Assembly: GCA_014529385.2 (NCBI GenBank) | Contig: CM043966.1 | Location: forward strand, 42,317,537-42,381,536 | Direction of reading: 5' to 3' | Source of the DNA: Adiantum capillus-veneris | Lineage: Eukaryota > Streptophyta > Polypodiopsida > Polypodiales > Pteridaceae | Length of the DNA stretch: 64,000 bases | In this document: positions 26,138 through 39,973 of the stretch, one piece after another | How the letters are laid out: each line of letters begins with the position of its first letter | Position numbering within the stretch: position 1 is the first letter of the stretch | Notes under the pieces: generated by a model | The model's database searches: none | Seen by the model: the letters and a program-made list of their open reading frames with translations, nothing else | What the model was told of the DNA's origin: nothing | Made by a program: the position numbers and the translations under genes

Positions 26138-27043
26138 TGTTAGCAGCAAGGTAACACGAACACCATTTTTCAGAGTTCTCTTTGTAAAACATTTATTATT
26201 TTGATAAATCGAGAATATTGTAACTCCTATTTTCTTGGATAAACTCTGTAATTAATGAGCCAAGGCTGCAAGCTTCCAGAATGTATCAGCCAGTCATTAC
26301 TCAGCTTTGGTAGAACTCGAGATAATTAGTTTTGGCGACCCAAAAACCTTGGCTAAGGTATAAAATCCAATTTTTGTAAGTTTTTTATAAGTTTCTGGAT
26401 AAGGATTACACAGCGTGAGCTAATGACGCTCACTTCTTTCCTTCTCGCGCTTCCTACTCCCTCTCCGGTTGTCACATTGCAATTGTGTTTGTTGCATTGA
26501 AACCGCAGGTAAGAGCTCTACGCATTGATGTAAGCCATTCATAGTATTTCGTAGCTTTTGGTGTCGCCTTCATCATAACTAGGAATTTACACTTTTAAAT
26601 AAAAAACTAGACATAGGTGGGGTATTGGAGCATCATTGCTAAGCATTTATATGCATTCTGGGTCGAACAATATTAGGTCAAAAATCTACTACTGTTAATA
26701 ATCGCAATTTTGGAACTTGACCTAAAGTGGGGTTTGAACCATAAGCATGTGTGCTTAAGTTTTATAAACTTGTCCTAGAAGTTTTGTTATGTTTGGATGT
26801 CATTTGGTGTTGTAACGGATGTGATTTTGCTTGCCGATGAGCGATTGGCTTTTGGTGATTTCAGTCACTTGAGTGTAGCTTGAGTTAGATGCGAGTTGTT
26901 AGTTGTTTTTCGAGAGATTGACAACCTCTTGTAGACTCTATGCACTAGTCGAGTCAGTTTCGTTCCATGGTTTGACAAATTAATCGTGGTTCTCGCTAAT
27001 ACTGCAATAAGATAGGATGGTGAGGTTGGTCATGCATCCCACA
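26138..27043 (+). repeat. 5' LTR of element C (boundaries approximate)
   Basis: Runs from TGTTAGCAGC to CATCCCACA, two bases before the PBS. A good TATA box (GTATAAAATCC, 26358-26368) lies inside, followed by pyrimidine-rich sequence. There is no partner LTR here to confirm the left edge. Confidence 0.6.
26359..26365 (+). promoter_or_regulatory. TATA box of the element C LTR
   Basis: TATAAAA within the LTR about 685 bp upstream of the PBS, in the orientation of the element. Confidence 0.55.
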
Positions 27044-27045
27044 TT

Positions 27046-27063
27046 TGGCACCGTTGCCAGGGA
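27046..27063 (+). promoter_or_regulatory. Primer binding site, Asp-tRNA type
   Basis: TGGCACCGTTGCCAGGGA matches 16 of 18 bases of TGGCGCCGTTGCCGGGGA, the complement of plant tRNA-Asp 3' end. Both differences are G-to-A. Confidence 0.88.
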
Positions 27064-28972
27064 TCGAAGAGACCTAAACTAGGAAAAAACACGAGCGTCT
27101 TGTGTAGCTGTCCTTTAACTTCCTCTAGGTTCATCTAGAGTTCAAAACTTTCTTTTAGAAACCGCATAGCTTAAGATTGTCATCTTTTGCTGAGTAGAGG
27201 TAATCGTACTTGCTGATTACCTTTAGGACTGTAGGATTGTAGATTTAGATTAGGATTTGGAGAATGATTGGTAGACGAGACAAGTCTTAAGATCAAGGTT
27301 CTAAAAAACAAAAAAAACACAAGAAAACGAGTGTTTGTGGACACTTTCCACAACCCCATTGCATGAGAATCTAGGAGTAGGGTAAGTAGGATCCGAGGTG
27401 GATTTCAGAATATTGCTCTCTCTAAAAGAATAAAGTGTGAGTTGTTATTGGAAGTTGCAAAATTTCAGGTCTACGGCTAGAAATAGCTCGAAAAGACTTG
27501 AATCCACTCAATCCGACTGGATAGCAAGCCTAAGAGTTGTCTGAACCAGTTGGTAAGCTCAAAGACACTTCGAGATAAAAAATTTCAAGAGTTGACCAAA
27601 ACTCGGATTATTTAATTTTTCTTGACATTTTAGGCCAAATTAAGTTTTGACTTGATTCATAAGCTTAAAATAGATTATATAAAGACTGTCTTTGAAAAAA
27701 TTGCAAAAAAGTGTTCATTTCAAGCCTAAAGTTAATGATCGCGATTATTAACTTTCTACTCTAAATTGGCCAAGGTTCATACCATTGACTCATTGCATGT
27801 GTACAAAGAACTTTTGTAAAGACCCAAGAGATTTGGATCACTAAACTGACAAAAAACTGGGTAAAAACTAAAGTTTGTACTGACTTTTTGAATCTTGAGT
27901 ATAAATTGGGGGAAAATTTATCCAAGCTTGTTGAAGTTTGATTCATAGGTTTATGTTGATGTGATAAACATGTGTACATGCTCAGTTGACCAAAATTTTA
28001 CAAAAATTTGTCAGAAGTAAATAATCGCGATTATTTACATATGCCCTATTTTTCAACTTTTTTGACCAAGTCTGTACCACTAGTTTCACCATGTTGTAAT
28101 AAGCCCACAAACCAAATTTGGTAAGATTTGGATCACTGGATTGAAAATTGTGACTAAAATTGCAAAGTTAGTCTGCGGATAGATAATTGATGACCATTTG
28201 ACCAAAAATTGTCCAAACTCGATGAAACTTGGCTAGTGACCTTAACTAAACGTGCTTAACAGATTTGTGTCAAAGTTGGGACATCTGCTTCAAAACTTGA
28301 TGATTTTGCATATTTGAGTACACCACAAGGTCAAGCACATCAAGTAGACCTAATAAATCCATTTTGGTGAAATTTGGGTCCCAAAAGTGAGTCTTAAGCC
28401 AAATTCTTAAAATCAGAGTCTGCGGACACCAAACAGTTAATAAACTTGATCAGATTTTGTCCAAACTTGTTGAAACTTGTCCAAGGACTCTAACAAGTTG
28501 TATACTTGCGAAACCAATAAAAAAAAGTGCAAAAAATTGACAAAAGTAAATAATCACGATTATTTACTTCTGTTATCTAGAGATATCAATTTTGACTTTT
28601 GAACTTATACAGTGATAGACCAGCATAATATAAAGCCACAGGGCAATTTTGGGTTCAATTGGATCAAAATTGATACATGTACACTTAGTAACAGATGCAT
28701 ATTAGACCTTTGATTTTTTGCTAAAGTCGAATTTGAAAGTCAAATTTTGACTCTCATAGCTCGATTGGAAGTGATACACAGAGACCAATCGCAAGAGTAG
28801 CACAAACTCTACTATCTTTATAGAAGAATATCTAACTTGATCAAATTTGTACAGGAATCAGGTTGCAGACGAGGAATCAGTGGCTTGACATGAAGTTGCA
28901 ATTGAATCAGGTGGAAATTGACGACAAGTCAATCCAAAGGTGAGTACTCTATCCAGGGCTTCATAAGTCTAT
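27064..28972 (+). other. Long AT-rich leader of element C with repeated palindromes
   Basis: 1.9 kb without a credible ORF. It looks like loosely repeated units sharing phrases such as CCAAACTTGTTGAA and GATTTGGATCACT. Near the ends of units are near-palindromes listed separately. Confidence 0.6.
27731..28567. repeat. Repeated 22-bp palindromes centred on ATCGCGAT
   Basis: A perfect 22-bp palindrome at 28017-28038 has the core AAATAATCGCGATTATTT. A near-identical copy at 28546-28567 differs by CG-to-CA in the centre. A variant at 27731-27752 reads GTTAATGATCGCGATTATTA plus AC, with one arm mismatch. A decayed half copy lies in the LTR at 26694-26713 (GTTAATAATCGCAATTTTGG). They may bind a dimeric factor or form hairpins; function unknown. 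Confidence 0.85.
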
Positions 28973-29896
28973 ATGAACCTTAGATCTGGTCGTGTACTAG
29001 GAAATCAGGGCATACTCAGAGAAACCTCCATTAGAATATCTATCAAAGAAAGCGTGAATCAAGGCAATTCCTTTCACACAATTCCTGAAGAAGTCTCAGA
29101 CACTTTCTCAGATTCAATATCCGAAATGTCTTCTTACTCGACTCACTCAGAAACCGGAACGACAATGCGCTATAAGCATATACTATCTTTTTACAAGACT
29201 AACCGTCATGGATCCCAAGTTTACTTGGACCCTAACGAGGAGTATGCTATTCACATTGATGACCATGGTATTGAGTTTGAAGAAGAGGTTAGGGCAAACA
29301 AACAAGAAAAAATGTACATGGATCGAAACGGAACTCAGTATTTACAAGTCAAGAACCTTGACATGATAGATAAATGGGGGTTAGAAGAAAATACCATAAT
29401 CCCATATATGTCAGTAAAAGAAGGACCACCAACTTTAGAATTTGAAGGATACGATCAAGTAGACTTGAAGCCTTTGAAACAGCTTAATACGGATAATCCT
29501 CGGATTGGAGTCTATTGTTGGGAAGATAGAAATATAAAAGACCTTCTGTGGACTTGTCATGCCAAACCAGGACAATTAACGACCATGAAGACAATCTATA
29601 TCTTCAAGATCAAAGATAAGGGATCAACGGATCTACCAACCTACCTATTTAGGGATTGTTATAACAACAACTTTGTTATGATGACTCCTGAGGAGGTAGA
29701 ACAAACCAAATACCAAGGGTATTCCATACGGGATTGGATATTGGGGCAAGGACCAGAAACAATTCCAAGAGATGAACACCGTGAGAGATCATCAGAGAGT
29801 AATATGAAAAAACCAGAAACCACCTCATCACGTAGAAAACCGGGTGACACTAAGGCCAGTCCACGGCTACATGAGTCACTATTTCCAACAAACTAG
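28973..29896 (+). CDS. Extra ORF upstream of gag in element C
   Basis: 307 codons from MNLRSGRVLGN to a TAG at 29894-29896, uninterrupted, which stands out among the broken frames around it. The first 60 residues are basic then Ser-rich; the middle is acidic with aromatic residues (DPNEEYAIHIDDHGIEFEEE); the last 50 are Arg/Lys/Ser-rich. No known domain recognised, no signal peptide or membrane segment. It ends 36 bp before the gag frame in a different frame. An additional ORF before gag is a known trait of Tat/Ogre elements, whose ORF1 has no established function. It might alternatively be the N-terminal part of gag separated by a frameshift. Confidence 0.65.
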   Translation: MNLRSGRVLGNQGILRETSIRISIKESVNQGNSFHTIPEEVSDTFSDSISEMSSYSTHSETGTTMRYKHILSFYKTNRHGSQVYLDPNEEYAIHIDDHGIEFEEEVRANKQEKMYMDRNGTQYLQVKNLDMIDKWGLEENTIIPYMSVKEGPPTLEFEGYDQVDLKPLKQLNTDNPRIGVYCWEDRNIKDLLWTCHAKPGQLTTMKTIYIFKIKDKGSTDLPTYLFRDCYNNNFVMMTPEEVEQTKYQGYSIRDWILGQGPETIPRDEHRERSSESNMKKPETTSSRRKPGDTKASPRLHESLFPTN

Positions 29897-29931
29897 AAGA
29901 ACTTGGAACATGATCAACTCCCAGAAGACCT

Positions 29932-31749
29932 GGAGTTGAACCAAAAAAACGTGTCAGACCAGTTGATTTTCAAAAATGGATCAAAAAATACAGTGGATCA
30001 GGGGATCCATACGACCACTTAGCAAGCTTTAAGCAAGTGCTAAGAGCAGAGCGTATATTCGATTTCCATACTCAATTTGAGGGGTTTGGAATGACATTAG
30101 AATATAAAGCATTTACATGGTTTAAAAGCATTCCACCAAGGTCAATCATGGACTTGAACACATTAGCTCAATGATTTTTAGATGCTTGTTCCAAAATGGG
30201 AATCAAATATAATACGGTAGCTCAAATCTATAGCTTTAAACAAAAACATGGTGAGTCTGTTAGGGATTGTGCAACTCGAATGAAACAATACATTGCCAGA
30301 TGTCCAGAGATGGAGATACCTACGGAAGAAAAACTTGTATCTTTGTTTCTGGAGGGACTGCTTAACAAAGAACTTCATGCTATACTCTATAGTAAAAAGC
30401 ATACAACCCTAGAAGCGTGTGTGTCAGATGCTATTGACCTAGGAGACAATTGCAAGATTTTCAACGAAGAAGATGTCCCTAAGGATAACAAAAGTGAGAA
30501 AACAGCATCCACTAAACCAACACAAGTGGGGACAGCTACTGTGGCACCACTCTCATCCATAGAAGATATGCTAAAAAGGATAAATGACATGATGAACAAC
30601 ATGCAAAAAGCACCTATGAAAGGAATAGGACAAGGGATACCTCCACAGGAATAGCCAATTAGGCTACAAAAATGGTATGCAATCAAGGTTAAATGGACCA
30701 ATCATGAGACCCACGAGTGCTACTTCAGACCAAAGTATGATGGGAATGTTCAGTACATGCCCATGAGGCCACAAGGACAGCCCATGTACAGATATCAGCC
30801 TAATATGGCCCAAGCTCAAAGACCACCAATGGGTATGGAAAGACCTCAACCTGTGTTGGGACAGCAACCTCCGTATCCAAGACATAATGCAGTACCTGTA
30901 AAGTACATGCACTCTGAAAGAATCATAGATGAACAAGCATTAGTCCCTATTACACCCTATGTAGAGCCTAGTCCCTATTACACCCTATGTAGAGCCTAGT
31001 CCATCTACAATAATGGTAGAGGGAGATTGGTATAATCCACATCCACCACCAATGTAAGAAACCGTGACTTATGCTCCACCAGAGCTAGCACCAATGTATC
31101 ATGTTGCTAATCAAGGTGTCAGACCTCCCATGGGAAGACCATGATGAAGCCAAGAACAGGCAACTGTCATAACTGTGGTGCTGATGATCATTGGAAAAAT
31201 GAATGCTCAGAGCCTGACAAAAACCTCAAACCAATTGAAGCCTATTGCATACAATGTTGCAAAAAGGGAGGACACTTTTCGGAAGATTGTCCTAAAAATC
31301 CTTTGAACAAGGGTAAAACCGTAGTAAATGTAGTCCAAGTGATGCCTTGTAGCTCATCAGAGAGTGAACCAATTGTTCCAATTAAGGTAGTCACTAGCTC
31401 CCAAGCAAAGAAAAAGAAGCACAACTCCTCTAATGATTCAAAAAATATGAAAGTTTCTTCTCAAAGAATCAAAAGGAAAAGAAGCAAAAGATATGAAATG
31501 AGAAAACAAAAACAACGTGTTGAAATCGAGGAGAAAGCAAAGAAGCTACTCCAAGACAAGTTGAAAGAAATTGGCAGTGAATTCAAGGAAACAAACGTGC
31601 AATCTGGAGGATCCATTCTGGTTGATAAAATCTTTGAACAAATTAATGCTGCCTTGGAAGCCTACCAAGCAGGACTTAAAGCTGGAAGCTTATCAAAATT
31701 TGGTGAGAATCACGTTGGAAATTCTAGAAAAACAAAAACCCAAGCTTGA
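29932..31749 (+). pseudogene. Gag of element C with two zinc knuckles (broken)
   Basis: From 29932 one frame reads through a gag core: SGDPYDHLASFKQVLRAERI, EYKAFTWFKSIPPRSIMDL, an in-frame TGA at 30172-30174, then MGIKYNTVAQIYSFKQKHGE and SLFLEGLLNKEL to a TAG at 30652-30654. After a Met/Pro/Gln-rich spacer (30757-30999), broken by a 28-bp duplication, comes 31141-31749 with CHNCGADDHWKNEC and CIQCCKKGGHFSEDC, two CCHC-type knuckles (the second C-x2-C-x5-H-x4-C) that bind element RNA, then a Lys-rich coiled-coil-like tail (RKQKQRVEIEEKAKKLLQDK). At least two frameshifts and several stops, so no functional product. Confidence 0.85.
30941..30996. repeat. Exact 28-bp tandem duplication in element C gag
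   Basis: 30941-30968 and 30969-30996 are identical (TAGTCCCTATTACACCCTAT then GTAGAGCC). 28 is not a multiple of three, so it shifts the frame; reading continues one frame over with VEPSPSTIMVEGDWYNPHPP. Confidence 0.95.
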
Positions 31750-32560
31750 AAGATTGCAAAACCTGAAGAGCTTGTTGTAGAAGAAACAAAAGCAAAATCA
31801 GATGTGGTGGCAGAAACCCACCTTGAAACCAACGAACTAGAGCTTATAGTGCCTGACAGCGAAGATGCCTAGATGGAATTACATTCGTAGAGGACGACTG
31901 GACAGGACACTTATGGGAAAAAGTGAGAGAGATCAATAATGGGAGCCTAACTCTAAATTCATCTCCTATAGAGGAAGTCTGGTTGGATAACCTACCTTCT
32001 GATATGAACATGGATATACAATCCTTGTACGAGGATTGCTGATCGGAAGCTTAAGGAATATGAAAACCATTGAGCTTGAAAACATTACCTTCTTACTTGG
32101 GAGATAACGAAGAAGAATTCATCATATGCAGGACCACTCAAGTAAAAAGAGCTGAACAAACCCTAGAAGTAGACAACATTCATTCAATCATGTCTACACC
32201 CATTCAATGCACTCTTACCTTGAGAGAATTGTTAAAACTCAGACCATAGTTATGGAATGATCTACAGAAAACCCTAGAGAAGGTGGGGATAACGGGGTTA
32301 ATATTGAAGACTTTGGGAAAATTGAAAAATGAAATGAAAAACAAAGAGATTTGATCGTTCCATGAGCTCAAATATTCATGTTTGACATTAGTGACCATGA
32401 AGCCAGATACAGATTTGCTAGAAAGCTTTTCCTCAAAAGACGGTCGCCTATTGCATCCTTTGAAGACAGCTCAAAGCTTTTCTTACGATCACCACCCCTT
32501 GCTGAGCATATAATCATAGAAGTGCAGCCTGTAGTCCAAGACATGTAGACATCCGGGGAG
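31750..32560 (+). pseudogene. Decayed gag-protease junction of element C
   Basis: Scattered in-frame pieces continue the coding style: FVEDDWTGHLWEKVREI, EEVWLDNLPSDMNMDIQSLY, STPIQCTLTLRELLKL and ITGLILKTLGKLKNEMKN. The TLRELLKL segment resembles what precedes a protease domain in gypsy elements, but no D-S/T-G-A motif was found. Fades out near 32560. Confidence 0.45.
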
Positions 32561-33446
<886 letters not shown>

Positions 33447-33689
33447 ATGCAAGGCAGAGGCGAGACGAGGGTGTGGAGACAAATTACTGATGTTGGTGTT
33501 CTTTGAGTTGAAGCTACAAGGAGAGATTAACCCCGCTGCTCAGGGAGGAGAGGAGCATTGAGAAAGAATGTGCAAGTGGCATAGCTTTTGGTTTGGGGGG
33601 GGGGGCGCTCGCACTGGAATTTGCAAAGGAAATTAGGGGAGGGGAATAATCACGGAATCTCAATATTGAATGGGTTTTTATTTTTGTAG

Positions 33690-33889
33690 AGCCAGTAGTA
33701 GTAGTAGTAGTAGTATGTGCTACAAATTTCAACAAAGAAAAATTGAAACGAATCTTCAATGATGCTGACGAGGAAGCATTAGCAGAAAAAGCGGCATACG
33801 TTGCTTCGCCATGCATGCACATGGCAACAAGGCTTGTCAACAATCCATCAATGAGTGTTGGCGCAGATTTTCCCAGGCCCATGACATAG
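33690..33889 (+). CDS. Candidate terminal exon of an unrecognised gene
   Basis: After a good acceptor (TTTATTTTTGTAG) a frame opens with a GTA repeat encoding Val and continues NFNKEKLKRIFNDADEEALA and CMHMATRLVNNPSMSV to a TAG at 33887-33889. Codon use and amino-acid mix look protein-like, unlike the surrounding repeats. Upstream, 33500-33680 holds protein-like pieces broken by stops and a G tract. I recognise no family; it could be chance. Confidence 0.25.
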
Positions 33890-33927
33890 AGAGAGAGAGA
33901 GGGAGGGAGAGAGAGAGAGAGAGGGGG
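33887..33927. repeat. Interrupted (GA)n microsatellite
   Basis: GA-rich run with GGGA interruptions, directly following the candidate exon. Confidence 0.9.
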
Positions 33928-35465
<1,538 letters not shown>

Positions 35466-35552
35466 TTAAGTATTTCTCTTTAGTGTTGTTTTGCCACTTC
35501 CTTACATTTTTTCTTGTGTGGTTGTCATCTTTTATTAGAGCGGGTTTACAAC

Positions 35553-38500
35553 ATGGCAACCAAGGAGGTTGTAGTTATGTTGCACAATGTAGAAGGAGAA
35601 AATTTAGTTTTGGGATTTGTCCTTTTGAAAGAGGGTGGAACATACAAAGACTTAAGGCACGAGATTCAAGATGGGGGAGTTACCATTGATGAGTTTCATT
35701 TCTTAGGTGGTTCTAGAATACTTCCGATATCAACGAAGCAAGAGGAGATGTGGTTGGTCAATGACGATGAAGCCACAATCAAGTATGTATTGAAAGTGTG
35801 ATGCCCTCAAAGCGTCCACAACTAGATTCAAGTGATGCCAGCAACGAAGTGGCCACAATGAGTACCTTGGGATTAGAGAAGGAGGTTGAAATTCCTAATG
35901 TTACTGTGTGTAGTGATGACTTGGAGATATCTAGCAAGCCACAAAGGTCCTTTTGAAGAGCTCAAATGCTACTTCATCTGAAGTGAGAAAGTGGAAGAGA
36001 GATATCCAAAATGCTAGAGAGAGGTTGCAATTAAAAGGTCGACATGACAGGTTTGAGTTGATGTCAACAGACAAGGAAGGGAAGCCCTTGTTTCAAATTT
36101 GGGGTGCAGAGTGTGAGAGTTCCTATGGACAAGGGGGCCCAGATACTATATACAACTTTTTGAACTCCCACATCAAGACAGCAAGCCATATGCGAGCTAT
36201 GGGATTGTTTGATAAGAAAAGGCAAGCTAGCAAAATCTCAGAGGAAGAGATGATTGCTTGTAACAAGGACAAGGTGCAACAAGCAATGATAGAGGTTCAA
36301 TCTTTTGGGGTTGAAAAAAATGTGGTGTTCAATTTGGTCCCTGAAACTATTGGTGACTACAAGACTTTGTCTAAAGCCTTCATAGCATGCAACATAGATG
36401 GAAAATGGCTTCCTTTGTTTCCGAAGACAGGGTCTCTCCAAAATTGTATGCTTGAGCACCTGAAGTCAAAGAACCATGTTCAAGCAGGTTATCCCAATGT
36501 GCAAGCGGTGCCTAAGAAGATTGGTCGTCCAAGAAAGAATAATGTACTAGATGAGAAGCAAAAAAATCTTATTGGATTTTTCAAACCAATCTAGGTAACT
36601 AGTTAAGCATTTTTAATGCCAATATGCAATTGTTACTACATCTCTAACATGAGAAAATATGTGCATGCAGATTCGGATAAAGAGGCATGTACTCCCTCAA
36701 CCATGGATAACCAAGGTAGCACCATATTTTAATAAATCAATAAGTTAGTATTTCACATCATATTTTATTTGTTTTGTGGCTTTTTTGCACATAAAACACT
36801 ATATTACTGTCTCTTTGTTGGGGATTTTGGCAAAAATCATATACAATAAGGGTCAAAAAAGTTGATTTATACCCATTCTTGGATGATAGCAAAGGGGGCA
36901 CTAATTGGTATTGTGAACCGTCCATGAAAGCATCATTGTTGATTGGTACAACAATGATAGAAATTCTTGGTACGTTTCGTCACAAGAAGTGCAAAAGAGT
37001 GAATGTCCTTGGTGTGCCATATGACACTCTTCAATGTAGTGAGTGTGCTTAAATTCCTAAAGAACGAGATTTTCTCATGTGAGTTTATTGACAGTCTCAA
37101 GCGAGGTGCTAGAGACACTGGGGGAGGTCAAAGGTTGGATTACTTTAGTAACTCAGAGATACTAAACATTGCTCGAACCAAGAGTTTCTTTGTTCACAAA
37201 CTAAAGAAAGACATCTGGTTTACACGGACAAAGGTTGCAGCTTTAAGCATTAGGGTAAGAAGCCTCCTAGAGAGTGTGTCTGAAGCTTTGGGTCGTGGAG
37301 ATGTCAAAAAGTTTTGCAGTGACATCATTAATGCACATGATCTCGGCTTGTTTGAGGGAAAAAAGGCATTATGGAGGTTCCTTATGGATGTCTCTCAGAA
37401 CATTGGTAGATATCCCCAAGGAAAGCGGTACTCGAAGTCAACAAAGGATTTGTTTGAAGCTATAAAAATATGGGGTGGAACAAGATTGCACAATTTTCTC
37501 TCATTGAATCTAGGTGGTCCACACATGTCCACCACAATGAGATCCACAAGAAAGGCCATCTGGTATAGGACAGGTCTGAGAGAGAATGTGTTTGAGCATG
37601 TGGCTAAAGTATATAGGAATCACATGATAAGAAACAATCTCTCCTTGGGATATGTGCCTGTCATTGTTGCTGAAGATGAAACTGTCATCAAAAGAATGGT
37701 TAGATGGATAGCAAAAAATGATGAGCTTGTTGGATTTTGTGGGAAAAAACAGGGACACATATGCACACCAAATTTTCTTGTGCGAGTTGGGGAGGGGGAG
37801 GATGTATGCAACAAAATAGTTGATTCTTTCCAAGAGAATGAGATTTCACATTATGCTAGAGTTTTGATTGCAAATACTCTCATTGATTGTCTACCAAAGG
37901 TTGTTCTTTTAGTTCATCTCACCTGCAATAGGTTTGACTCCTTTTTCATAAGAGAACAATGGGATGGAGTATTATCATATTGAAATGTATATTTGAAGAA
38001 TGTAGTTGGCCCTTTAATTGGTCATGCCTCCGATGGGGATTCTCGACGGAGGAAGATCATGATTGAGAACTACACTTCCCTTGCAAGTAAGAGGTTCTCA
38101 ATCCCTTGGAAAGGTTGGCCATTAACAACTAACATGGATGTTGATGGTAACATCTTGGATCTGCATGACTCTGACTTTATTCACAATGGAAAGAAGTTAA
38201 TTAATCCATTGGACAATGCATCCAAAAGACTTGTTCTTGGTAGGGATCTTGCTACCTTGAATCATGTGGCTTTTGTTTACCAACGTTTCAAGGTTGATGA
38301 GCACATATTGCAAGAAGGAGACGTTGAGAGAAAGGATCGACAAAATTGGAGGTCCGCACAAAGACTTGCAGGAAGAAAAGTGCAAGCATGTTTGAAAGCT
38401 ATGAGGGATGAAGGAGGTATCCATCAAGAAAGAACTTTGGCAACAAAGATGTATCTTTCAATAGTGGCAACATATATTGATATATTCTTATCTACAACTC

Positions 38501-39973
38501 TCACTTTGTATGAGAGAGTCAAAGCCGCTGGAAAAGTTTCATTCTTTCTCAGGTATGCAAGACAATCATATTGCACTAAATGGTATGAAACACACTTTTT
38601 ACATTCTAAGTGAACTATGTAAATCATCTTCCAATGTAATCTTTAATGTCTCTATGTATGTCTCCAGGATCTGGCGGACATGTATCATGAACCACGATGC
38701 ATATAGTCTAAAACAAAACTTCATGAGCAGAGAGGCATTTTTGGATATCCAAGTATCATGTCACTTTGTGGTTCTCTTGGTTAAAGTATTCAGAGAGAAG
38801 CATCCTAAGCTAAAAGTTCCATTCTCTTCAACTGGTTCTAATGCTTGTGAGAATTTCTTTAGCAAAGTTGGTGGCATGGTCAGGAATGAAAGATGTTATG
38901 ATGGATATGACTTATTAAGTAGTGCAGGAGCACAAAAAAGAATTTCCGAGATGAAATAAAGAGAGACACTTTTTTTTCCAGCTGCCCACTCCAAACAAGA
39001 AAGCATATGGTCTGGTATGAACCATGCACATGGTGTTGCCATGGCTGATCTTAGAGATTTTACCTCTGTGGCTATAGATGAGCATATAGTACATGCTTTA
39101 AAAGAGGGTTTACAAGAAGCGAAGGTTATTTGTGTCTTGTTAGGTATGCAAGATGAATCTTGGTTGCATGAAGGGTGGGAAGAAAGAGATCTTTCATATC
39201 TATTCGATACAGGTGTCCTACTTGAAATCTTAGAAGCAGATAACGTAGATGATATTTCTCTCGAGGTCCCTGAGGAAAGATTTGAAATGAGTGTATGTGT
39301 CGAAGATGAAGTTTGTGTGGCTGAGTCTGAATTGCGTCATGTTATGGACTCTATAATCAATGAAGAGGAAAACATTGCAAGTGATATATCTCCTTTTGTG
39401 GAAATTAATGGAAAGAAAATCTGCAAGAGTACTCTTGTCAGTCAGTTGAATGGAAACCCTACATTGTCCAAGGATAGACTTACCAAGGTGAAAAGTGGGA
39501 TTTGCTTCCCAATTGATATGAAACAAAAGTTTCAGACAGGCCTTGTAGTAGGATCAGACTGTGCTGTTTTTTTTTAAAGCACCTCTTCAAAGGAGAATTC
39601 TAAGTGTCGAAGGAAAGGAAAACTTGCGAGTACAAGTCATGGTGTGACAAAAGGTACCTGGTACTTGGGCAAGATTATGGCAATGAGAAGAAAGACGGGC
39701 TATGCTATGAAAGAGGTAAGAGGTCCAATTGATCTTCTTGATCGTCCTCCTAATGTGGAGATACATTTAGCATGGTATCAAAAAGCAAAGGGAACAAGGA
39801 GCTACACTTATGAACTTATCGACAATCAATGTGTCCCCTTGGAATCAGTGATTTCCATTGATAATTTATCATATGATTTGGAGACAAGGAAATATCAACT
39901 TGATGCTGATGATTGTAAGATCTTCAATGACTACGTGAAAGGTATCATGTTCTACATCAGTAATTTAGTCTAA
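35553..39973 (+). pseudogene. Transposase-like gene (element D), frameshifted, with at least one intron
   Basis: Pieces in order. An N-terminal ~80-aa globular piece from MATKEVVVMLHNVEGENLVL; a Ser/Thr linker; 35953-36594 with His-rich finger-like motifs (FLNSHIKTASHMRAMG, LEHLKSKNHV); short exons to 36990 with CSEC; 37003-37983 with RTKVAALSIRVRSLL, IWGGTRLHNFLSLNL and VIVAEDETVIKRMVRWIA; 37993-38552 with PLIGHASDGDSRRRKIM and WPLTTNMDVDGNI; then an intron; 38668-38956 with STGSNACENFFSKVGGM; and 39017-39973 ending in a BAH-like region (GTWYLGKIMAMRRKTGYAMK). The acidic residues in AEDET, SDGDS and ACENFF are spaced like a DDE catalytic core (inference). From memory the same motif string occurs in uncharacterised proteins of corals and other eukaryotes, often repeated, which suggests a widespread DNA transposon family. 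At least five frameshifts or stops; dead copy. Terminal inverted repeats were not found. Confidence 0.6.
38553..38667 (+). other. Spliceosomal intron in the D transposase gene
   Basis: CTCAG|GTATGC ... TCTCCAG|GATCTGG, 115 bp. Removing it joins FFLR to IWRTC in frame, restoring a continuous protein across the junction, so the gene was inherited as genomic DNA, not as a retrocopy. Confidence 0.75.

Larger units (their letters stand above)
26138..32560 (+). mobile_element. Truncated Tat/Athila-like gypsy element (element C)
   Basis: Plus-strand order: LTR (26138-27043), Asp-tRNA-type PBS (27046-27063), a 1.9-kb leader, an extra ORF (28973-29896), gag with two zinc knuckles (29932-31749), then decaying sequence to roughly 32560. 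I see no RT, RNase H or integrase and no second LTR in the window, so the element is 3'-truncated or rearranged. The Asp-tRNA PBS is typical of the Athila/Tat branch of plant gypsy elements. The left LTR edge is chosen from TGTTAGCAGC following the flanking ORF and is less certain than the right edge. Confidence 0.75.
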
